Of a stretch of DNA of 64,000 bases, positions 54,938-61,341 are shown piece by piece (position 1 is the first letter of the stretch; every line of letters begins with the position of its first letter). Source of the DNA: Streptomyces physcomitrii (GTDB lineage: Bacteria; Actinomycetota; Actinomycetes; Streptomycetales; Streptomycetaceae); contig NZ_JAAWWP010000004.1 of the NCBI RefSeq assembly GCF_012273655.1, positions 124,001 through 188,000 of the forward strand, read 5' to 3'. The translations under genes were made by a program, and so were the position numbers. Below the pieces are notes generated by a model that searched no databases, was not told the origin of the DNA, and saw only the letters and a program-made list of their open reading frames with translations.

Positions 54938-55561
54938 TCAGGCCTCCGGACCCGCGGTGCTCTGCTCGTGGGCCCGCTTCGCCAGTTCGGCCCAGACCTC
55001 CTCGACCCGGGCACGCAGTGCGGGCAGTTCGCCGTCGTTGTCGACGACGAGGTCGGCGATCTCGCGCCGCTGCTCCCGGGTGGCCTGCGCGGCCATCCGC
55101 GCGCGGGCGTCCTCCTCGCTCATGCCCCGCAGCGCCACCAGGCGTTCGAGCTGGGTCTCGGGCGAGGCGTCCACCACGACGACCAGGTCGTAGAGGGGGG
55201 CGAGGCCGTTCTCGGTGAGGAGCGGGACGTCGTGCACCACCACGGCGTCCGCGCCGGCGGCGCGCTGCAGCTCCGCGGAGCGGGCGCCCACCAGCGGGTG
55301 CACGATCGCGTTGAGGGCGGCGAGCTTCTCCGGGTCGGCGAAGACGATGCCGCCGAGTCTGGCGCGGTCCAGGCTGCCGTCGGCGGCGAGCACCTCCGTG
55401 CCGAAGGCCTCGGTCACGGCGGCGAGGCCGGGAGTGCCGGGCGCCACGACCTCGCGCGCGATCCGGTCCGAGTCGATCAGCACCGCACCGTGCCCGACGA
55501 GCAGCCGGGACACCTCGCTCTTGCCGGCGCCGATACCACCGGTCAGGCCCACTTTCAGCAT
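54938..55561 (-). CDS. coaE: dephospho-CoA kinase
   Basis: Last step of coenzyme A synthesis, phosphorylating dephospho-CoA. The 207-residue P-loop kinase has the Walker A GGIGAGKS (residues 8-15), the conserved [18 protein letters not shown] (about 28-45), HPLVGARS (about 87), [11 protein letters not shown] (about 107-117) and [18 protein letters not shown]. Start ATG 55561 lacks a Shine-Dalgarno; a -10-like TACGCT is 7 bp upstream, so the transcript may be leaderless. Essential housekeeping gene; strong terminators follow. It lies immediately next to a TetR gene on the same strand. Confidence 0.95.
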   Translation of the reverse strand: MLKVGLTGGIGAGKSEVSRLLVGHGAVLIDSDRIAREVVAPGTPGLAAVTEAFGTEVLAADGSLDRARLGGIVFADPEKLAALNAIVHPLVGARSAELQRAAGADAVVVHDVPLLTENGLAPLYDLVVVVDASPETQLERLVALRGMSEEDARARMAAQATREQRREIADLVVDNDGELPALRARVEEVWAELAKRAHEQSTAGPEA

Positions 55562-55610
55562 GGACGCCAGCGTAGTACGGGCGGCCCCGAGCGCTCGGCG
55601 GGGCCCGCGC

Positions 55611-56213
55611 TCAGCGGCTCGCGGTGTGTGCGTCGAGCAGCAACGCGGCCTGGGCGGCGGCGAGTTCGAGCGCGCCGGGGAAGACCTCCAGGCCGTGGGT
55701 GGCGAGGGCGCCCTCGTGCAGGAGCATGAGTGAGCGGGCCAGTCGCTCGGCGTCCGGCGCCCCGAGTCCCTCGCCGAGGCGGCGGAAGCAGTCGAGCATC
55801 CACTGCTTCTGACCGGCGATGACGGCGTGTGCCGGATGCGCCGGATCGCCGACCTCCACATGGGCGTTGACCATGCTGCACCCCCGGCCGCTGTGTTCTC
55901 CGGCCCACCGCGCGGAGGCCGCGAAGACGGCCAGGACGCGCGCCCGGGGGTCGGGGCCCGCGTCCGCCAGCCGCTCGGCGAGGAAGGCGCGCCAGCGTTC
56001 GTCGCGGTCGGCGAGGTACTCCACGACGAGCTGGTCCTTGGAGCCGAACCTGTCGTAGATCGTCTTCTTGGTGACCCCGGCCTCGGCGGCGATGAGGTCC
56101 ACCCCGACCGCGTGGATGCCGCGGGCGTAGAAGAGCCGGGCGGCGGCGTCCCGGACCCGTCTCGCCGCGGGGGTCATGGCGATGCGGTGCGGTGAGCGTC
56201 CTTCGCTGTCCAT
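55611..56213 (-). CDS. TetR-family regulator of the DMT exporter
   Basis: A 200-residue TetR repressor. [23 protein letters not shown] then [20 protein letters not shown] (about residues 18-57). The C-terminal ligand domain includes [20 protein letters not shown] (about 105-124). ATG 56213 (MDSEGRSP) lies 8 bp after a TATACC -10 and could be leaderless; ATG 56177 is an alternative. Two copies of TATACCGATCTG-type palindromes between this gene and the divergent exporter gene are its likely operators. Confidence 0.88.
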   Translation of the reverse strand: MDSEGRSPHRIAMTPAARRVRDAAARLFYARGIHAVGVDLIAAEAGVTKKTIYDRFGSKDQLVVEYLADRDERWRAFLAERLADAGPDPRARVLAVFAASARWAGEHSGRGCSMVNAHVEVGDPAHPAHAVIAGQKQWMLDCFRRLGEGLGAPDAERLARSLMLLHEGALATHGLEVFPGALELAAAQAALLLDAHTASR

Positions 56214-56223
56214 GGCCCCATGG

Positions 56224-56265
56224 TATACCGATCTGTATAGTGGGCGAGGTATACCGATCTGTTTA
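56224..56265. promoter_or_regulatory. two TATAC-N6-GTATA operators
   Basis: TATACCGATCTGTATA (56224-56239, perfect 5-bp inverted arms) and TATACCGATCTGTTTA (56250-56265) are direct copies 26 bp apart. They overlap both divergent promoters (TATACC and TATAGT hexamers). Confidence 0.7.
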
Positions 56266-56303
56266 CTCCACGAACGGCACCGCCCCCGCGAGGTGGCCCC
56301 CGC

Positions 56304-57326
56304 ATGAAGCCGCTGATCTCGGCCGCGTTCGTCCTGTGCTGGAGCTCGGGCTTCATCGGCGCGAAGCTCGGCGCGGGCAGCGCGGCGACCCCCACCCTCC
56401 TGATGTGGCGCTTCCTGCCGCTGGCCCTGCTGCTGCTCGCCGCCGCGGCACTGCTCCGGGCGGCCCGGCGGCGCACCGCCGCCCGCGCGCTCGCGCGTCC
56501 GCCTCGGGCCGCGCGGCCCTGGTCGCCAGGGAGCCTCGCCCGGCAGACGCTGATCGGGCTGCTCTCCCAGAGCGGCTATCTGCTGAGCGTCTACTACGCG
56601 ATCCAGCTGGGCGTCTCCAGCGGCACCACCGCCCTGATCGACGGCACCCAGCCCCTGGTCGCGGGCGCCCTCGCCGGCCCGCTGCTCGGCCAGTACGTCA
56701 CCCGGCGCCAGTGGCTCGGCCTCGGGCTCGGGGTGAGCGGGGTCCTGGTCGTCACCCTGGCGGACGCGGCGGGCAGCCAGGGCGTGGACCGGTGGACCTA
56801 CCTCGTCCCCTTCGCCGGGATGCTGGCCCTGGTGGCGGCGACCTTCCTGCAGGGCAGCCGCGCCGCCCGGGCGCCCTCCCCGGTCGCGGCCCTGACCGTG
56901 CACGTCACCACCAGCGCCGTCGTCTTCAGCACCCTCGCCCTCGCCACCGGCACCGCGGTCCCGCCCGCCGAGCCCCGGTTCTGGTGGGCCGTCGCCTGGC
57001 TGGTGGTCCTCTCGACCTTCGGCGGCTACGGCCTCTACTGGCTGATCCTGCGGCGCTCGGGCGTCACCCGGGTCAACACCCTGATGTTCCTGATGGCCCC
57101 GGTGACCGCGCTGTGGGGAGCCCTGATGTTCGGCGAGCCCTTCGGCCCGGGGACCGTACTGGGCCTCGCGCTCGCCCTCGCCGCGGTCCGCGTGGTGCAC
57201 CGCGGTGCGGCCGGCCCCCTGAGCGCCCCGGCGGCAGCGGAAACCCCGGCGGGCCGTGGGCGCACCGGGGTTCCGGACGAGACGTACGCGGGGCGGGCCG
57301 CCCGGCCGGGGAGCCGGACCCGCTGA
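56304..57326 (+). CDS. DMT/EamA-family exporter
   Basis: A 340-residue membrane protein with ten hydrophobic segments in two EamA repeats: first half WSSGFIGAKLGAGSAA ... GVSSGTTALIDGTQPLVAG, second half VALTVHVTTSAVVFSTLAL ... LMFLMAPVTALWGALMFGEPFG. These fit the drug/metabolite transporter superfamily, mostly exporters of metabolites or amino acids. A His/Arg-rich loop of about 30 residues sits between helices 2 and 3, and a Pro/Ala/Arg-rich cytoplasmic tail of about 40 residues ends the protein. ATG 56304 with GAGGTGG upstream. Under divergent TetR control; substrate unknown. Confidence 0.88.
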   Translation: MKPLISAAFVLCWSSGFIGAKLGAGSAATPTLLMWRFLPLALLLLAAAALLRAARRRTAARALARPPRAARPWSPGSLARQTLIGLLSQSGYLLSVYYAIQLGVSSGTTALIDGTQPLVAGALAGPLLGQYVTRRQWLGLGLGVSGVLVVTLADAAGSQGVDRWTYLVPFAGMLALVAATFLQGSRAARAPSPVAALTVHVTTSAVVFSTLALATGTAVPPAEPRFWWAVAWLVVLSTFGGYGLYWLILRRSGVTRVNTLMFLMAPVTALWGALMFGEPFGPGTVLGLALALAAVRVVHRGAAGPLSAPAAAETPAGRGRTGVPDETYAGRAARPGSRTR

Positions 57327-57330
57327 GCCC

Positions 57331-58269
57331 CTAGCTGTCGCCCTCGCGCTCGGCGAGGAAGCGCTCGAAGTCGCGGCCGATCTCGTCGGCGGAGGGGATA
57401 TCGGCGGGCTCGGCGAGCATATTGCCCCGGGTCTGGGAACCGGCCGCCGCGTCGTACTGGTGCTCAAGTCCCTCGACCAGAGCGACCAGTTCACTGTCGC
57501 CCTGCTGGATCTGGCGGTCGATCTCCGTCTGGGTGCGATGGGCCTCGGTACGCAGGCTGTGCGCGACCCCCGGCAGCACCAGACCGGTCGCCGCGGTGAT
57601 CGATTCGAGCACGGTCAGGGCGGCGTCCGGATACGGGGAGCGGGCGATGTAGTGCGGGACGTGCGCGGCGACCCCGAGGACATCGTGCCCGGCGTTCATC
57701 AGGCGGTACTCGACGAGCGCCTCCGCGCTGCCCGGCACCTGCGCCTCCTCGAAGGGGCTGCGGTGGCCGGGGACGAGGTCGGTCCGGCTGCCGTGCGGGG
57801 TCAGGCCGACCGGCCGGGTGTGCGGCACCCCCATGGGAATGCCGTGGTAGTTGACGCTCAGGCGGACACCCAGGCGCTCCACGACCTGCTGCACGGCGGC
57901 GGCGAACCGCTCCCACTCGACGTCCGGTTCGGGACCGGAGAGCAGCAGGAAGGGGGCGCCGGTGGCGTCCTGGAGCAGGCGGACGTCCAGGGTGGGTTCC
58001 TCGTAGGAGCCCCAGCGGTCCCGCTTGAAGGTCAGCAGCGGGCGGCGGGCGCGGTAGTCCACCAGCCGGTCGTGGTCGAAGCGGGCGACGACCTGCTGCG
58101 GCAGGGTGTCGAGGAGGTGCCCGTTGAGCTGCTCCCCCGTCTCACCGGCGTCGATGTAGCCGTCGAAGTGATAGAGCATGACCAGGCCCGCCGACTCCTG
58201 GGCGAGAGCCACGTCGACGACCGACAGGCCCTTGGGCTCCCATGCGAACAAACCCTGTGGATCAAGCAC
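57331..58269 (-). CDS. PAC2-family protein
   Basis: A 312-residue member of the PAC2 family, related to the proteasome assembly chaperone fold; actinobacterial members have no proven function. The opening is [20 protein letters not shown] (residues 2-21), with [20 protein letters not shown] (about 29-48) and [21 protein letters not shown]. Begins at GTG 58269 with GGAGG about 9 bp upstream. It lies between rpsA and the DMT exporter, next to the rpsA terminator. Four base pairs separate its stop from that of the exporter. Confidence 0.87.
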   Translation of the reverse strand: MLDPQGLFAWEPKGLSVVDVALAQESAGLVMLYHFDGYIDAGETGEQLNGHLLDTLPQQVVARFDHDRLVDYRARRPLLTFKRDRWGSYEEPTLDVRLLQDATGAPFLLLSGPEPDVEWERFAAAVQQVVERLGVRLSVNYHGIPMGVPHTRPVGLTPHGSRTDLVPGHRSPFEEAQVPGSAEALVEYRLMNAGHDVLGVAAHVPHYIARSPYPDAALTVLESITAATGLVLPGVAHSLRTEAHRTQTEIDRQIQQGDSELVALVEGLEHQYDAAAGSQTRGNMLAEPADIPSADEIGRDFERFLAEREGDS

Positions 58270-58396
58270 AGTGACCGCTCCTCCTCGTGTCTTCGTGGAG
58301 AACGCGGCCCGTGGGGCGATCATTCCCGGCCCCGCCGAATCCCGGCCCCGGGCGCACCTATTCGGCCACCGCGCACACCCGCCCGGGCCGCACACG

Positions 58397-58436
58397 CACC
58401 GCGGCCCGCACCCCCGGAAGGGTGCGGGCCGCGGTG
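58397..58436 (-). terminator. rpsA terminator
   Basis: Perfect 17-bp arms CACCGCGGCCCGCACCC / GGGTGCGGGCCGCGGTG with a six-base loop, 28 bp after the rpsA stop. Confidence 0.8.
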
Positions 58437-58463
58437 ACGGCTCGGATCAGCCGCCGTGGGCGA

Positions 58464-59966
58464 TCAGCTCTGGCCGCCGGCCAGCTTCTCGCGCAGGGCC
58501 GCCAGGGCCTCGTCCGACGCCAGGGCGCCGGAGTTGTCCGCGGGCTCCGAGGAGTACGAACCGCCGCCGCCACCGGAGGCAGCCGGAGCCGCCGCGGTGT
58601 CGCCGCCCTCGGCGGCCGCCTGGGCGTCCGCCTCGCGGGACTTGATGACCTGCGCCTGGTGCTGCTCGAAGCGCTGCTGCGCCTCGGCGTACTGGCGCTC
58701 CCACTCCTCGCGCTGCTTCTCGTACCCCTCGAGCCAGTCGTTGGTCTCGGGGTCGAAGCCCTCGGGGTAGATGTAGTTGCCCTGGTCGTCGTACGAGGCG
58801 GCCATGCCGTACAGGGTCGGGTCGAACTCGACCACGGACGGGTCGGCACCGAAGGACTCGTTGGCCTGCTTCAGCGAGAGGCTGATGCGACGGCGCTCGA
58901 GGTCGATGTCGATGACCTTGACGAAGATCTCGTCGTTGACCTGGACGACCTGCTCCGGGATCTCCACGTGGCGCTCGGCCAGCTCGGAGATGTGGACCAG
59001 GCCCTCGATGCCCTCGTCGACGCGGACGAACGCACCGAACGGAACCAGCTTGGTGACCTTGCCGGGAACGACCTGGCCGATCTGGTGGGTCCGGGCGAAC
59101 TGCTGCCACGGGTCTTCCTGCGTCGCCTTGAGCGAGAGGGAGACGCGCTCGCGGTCCATGTCGACGTCGAGGACCTCGACCGTGACCTCCTGGCCGACCT
59201 CGACGACCTCGGAGGGGTGGTCGATGTGCTTCCAGGACAGCTCGGAGACGTGGACCAGTCCGTCGACGCCACCGAGGTCCACGAACGCACCGAAGTTGAC
59301 GATCGAGGAGACGACGCCGGAGCGGACCTGGCCCTTCTGCAGGGTGGTGAGGAAGGTCTGGCGCACCTCGGACTGGGTCTGCTCCAGCCAGGCGCGGCGG
59401 GACAGGACCACGTTGTTGCGGTTCTTGTCCAGCTCGATGATCTTCGCCTCGAGCTCCTTGCCCACGTAGGGCTGGAGGTCGCGGACACGGCGCATCTCCA
59501 CGAGGGAGGCCGGCAGGAAGCCGCGGAGGCCGATGTCGAGGATGAGACCACCCTTGACGACCTCGATGACGGTACCGGTGACGATGCCGTCCTCTTCCTT
59601 GATCTTCTCGATGGTGCCCCAGGCACGCTCGTACTGGGCGCGCTTCTTCGAGAGGATCAGGCGGCCTTCCTTGTCCTCCTTCTGGAGAACAAGGGCCTCG
59701 ATCTCGTCACCGACGGCGACGACCTCGTTGGGGTCGACGTCGTGCTTGATCGAGAGCTCTCGGCTCGGGATGACACCTTCGGTCTTGTAACCGATGTCGA
59801 GCAGGACCTCGTCCCGGTCGACCTTCACGATGACGCCGTCGACGATGTCGCCGTCGTTGAAGTACTTGATCGTCTCGTCGATCGCGGCGAGGAAGGCTTC
59901 CTCGTTACCGATGTCGTTGACCGCTACCTGCGGGGTGGTGGCGGTGGTCTCGGTGCTGCTCGTCAT
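58464..59966 (-). CDS. rpsA: 30S ribosomal protein S1
   Basis: mRNA-binding protein of the 30S subunit. The 500-residue protein has four S1 domains (about residues 35-105, 121-189, 206-276, 293-363), each with the DGxVxxxxxxGxxVxL-type pattern, for example GDIVDGVIVKVDRDEVLLDI and FGAFVDLGGVDGLVHVSELS. The C-terminal 130 residues are Glu/Gln/Ala-rich with a GGGGGSYSSEP linker. ATG 59966 has no good ribosome site (CTTTCCCAC before it), as in many rpsA genes, where S1 can regulate its own translation. A consensus promoter lies about 215 bp upstream. Confidence 0.97.
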   Translation of the reverse strand: MTSSTETTATTPQVAVNDIGNEEAFLAAIDETIKYFNDGDIVDGVIVKVDRDEVLLDIGYKTEGVIPSRELSIKHDVDPNEVVAVGDEIEALVLQKEDKEGRLILSKKRAQYERAWGTIEKIKEEDGIVTGTVIEVVKGGLILDIGLRGFLPASLVEMRRVRDLQPYVGKELEAKIIELDKNRNNVVLSRRAWLEQTQSEVRQTFLTTLQKGQVRSGVVSSIVNFGAFVDLGGVDGLVHVSELSWKHIDHPSEVVEVGQEVTVEVLDVDMDRERVSLSLKATQEDPWQQFARTHQIGQVVPGKVTKLVPFGAFVRVDEGIEGLVHISELAERHVEIPEQVVQVNDEIFVKVIDIDLERRRISLSLKQANESFGADPSVVEFDPTLYGMAASYDDQGNYIYPEGFDPETNDWLEGYEKQREEWERQYAEAQQRFEQHQAQVIKSREADAQAAAEGGDTAAAPAASGGGGGSYSSEPADNSGALASDEALAALREKLAGGQS

Positions 59967-60180
59967 GTGGGAAAGGGCTCCGGTACGGACATTGAAGTCG
60001 TAGGTACTGCTACGCCGGGAGCCCGTATCGCCCTGAAGAAGCCGGACAGCCTGGGAAGCGCGGTTTCCGGACCCTCCGGAACTCCGGAGAGGGGAAAGCG
60101 CCTCGACAACCGAGAGACATACAACAGAGGCGAGCGCAGCCTGCTCGGTCCGAGGAGCGCAGGCTCGCAGCGCAACTTGT
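59967..60180 (-). other. rpsA 5' leader
   Basis: About 210 bases are transcribed before the ATG if the consensus promoter is used. The leader is structured (inverted patches such as CTCCGGAGTTCCGGAG near 60070-60085) and lacks a Shine-Dalgarno next to the start, consistent with autoregulation by S1, which is known in E. coli. No gene inside. Confidence 0.5.
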
Positions 60181-60209
60181 AGCATACGGGGGCAGCCGGG
60201 CAGGGTCAA
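60181..60209 (-). promoter_or_regulatory. rpsA promoter
   Basis: TTGACC and TATGCT with a 17-bp spacer on the minus strand; a near-consensus principal-sigma promoter. Expected start near 60174. Confidence 0.75.
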
Positions 60210-60359
60210 CGCACGAAGACGGACACCCGGGGCGGATCGCCGCATACCCGGCACAATTCCTGTTCGCCGTGGCCACGCACGCCCGGCGCGCGTCTCCGCC
60301 ACCGGTTCCGGCAGGGGACCCGCGGCGGATCACCGGAGAATACGACGAGGGAGCCGATC

Positions 60360-61187
60360 ATCCAAGAGCCCGGAACACCCCAGGAGCCGGAGGCGACCCG
60401 GCGCACGGCGGGGGTCACGGAGAGCAGCCGCGCCAACCGCGGCTGGTGGGACCGCAACGCCGACGAGTACCAGCGCGAGCACGGCACCTTCCTCGGCGAC
60501 GACCGCTTCGTCTGGGGCCCCGAGGGCCTGGACGAGGTGGAGGCCGAACTCCTCGGCCCCGTCGAGGAGCTCAAGGACGCCCGGGTCCTGGAGATCGGCG
60601 CGGGCGCCGCCCAGTGCTCCCGCTGGCTGCGCGCCCAGGGCGCCCGCCCCGTCGCCCTGGACCTCTCGCACCGCCAGCTCCAGCACGCGCTGCGCATCGG
60701 CCGCGAGGACATCGGCCTGGTCCAGGCCGACGCGGGCGCGCTGCCCTTCGCCGACGCCTCCTTCGACCTGGCCTGCTCCGCCTACGGGGCGCTGCCCTTC
60801 GTCGCCGAACCGGTGCGGGTGCTGCGCGAGGTGCGCCGGGTGCTGCGCCCGGGCGGCCGGTTCGTCTTCTCGGCGACCCACCCGGTGCGCTGGGCCTTCC
60901 CCGACGAGCCGGGCCCCGAGGGCCTGACCGTCTCCGCCTCCTACTTCGACCGCACCCCGTACGTGGAACAGGACGAGGAGGGCCGCGCCGTGTACGTCGA
61001 GCACCACCGCACCCTCGGCGACCGGGTCCGCGACGTGGTCGGCGCCGGACTGCGCCTGGTGGACGTCGTCGAGCCGGAGTGGCCGCGCTGGAACACCCAG
61101 GAGTGGGGCGGCTGGTCCCCGCTGCGCGGCGCCCTGCTCCCGGGCACGGCGATCTTCGTCTGCGTACGGGACCCGGAGCGGGGCTGA
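60360..61187 (+). CDS. class I SAM-dependent methyltransferase, apparent ATC start
   Basis: A methyltransferase of about 275 residues. The conserved region begins SSRANRGWWDRNADEYQREH, then HGTFLGDDRFVWGPEGL (about 40-56), SAM motif I RVLEIGAGAAQCSRWLRAQG (about 72-91), PVALDLSHRQLQHA and LRPGGRFVFSATHPV. No ATG, GTG or TTG exists in frame before the conserved start; the first GTG (60537) would delete about 59 residues. An ATC at 60360 lies 6 bp after a strong GAGGGAG, so I annotate it as a rare non-AUG start. A 3-bp deletion or sequencing error removing a normal start is the alternative. Substrate unknown. Confidence 0.75.
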   Translation: MQEPGTPQEPEATRRTAGVTESSRANRGWWDRNADEYQREHGTFLGDDRFVWGPEGLDEVEAELLGPVEELKDARVLEIGAGAAQCSRWLRAQGARPVALDLSHRQLQHALRIGREDIGLVQADAGALPFADASFDLACSAYGALPFVAEPVRVLREVRRVLRPGGRFVFSATHPVRWAFPDEPGPEGLTVSASYFDRTPYVEQDEEGRAVYVEHHRTLGDRVRDVVGAGLRLVDVVEPEWPRWNTQEWGGWSPLRGALLPGTAIFVCVRDPERG

Positions 61188-61341
61188 GCTGACCGGAGCG
61201 GGCCTGAGCTGACCGGAGCGGGGCCGGGCTGAGGGGCGGGGCGGGCCGCGCGGGCCGTATGCCGAGCCGAGGGCGAGGGGCCGCGCGGGAGACCCGCGCC
61301 CGTCCCGGAGGGGCGAGCGCGCCGTCCGGGAGACTGGGCGG

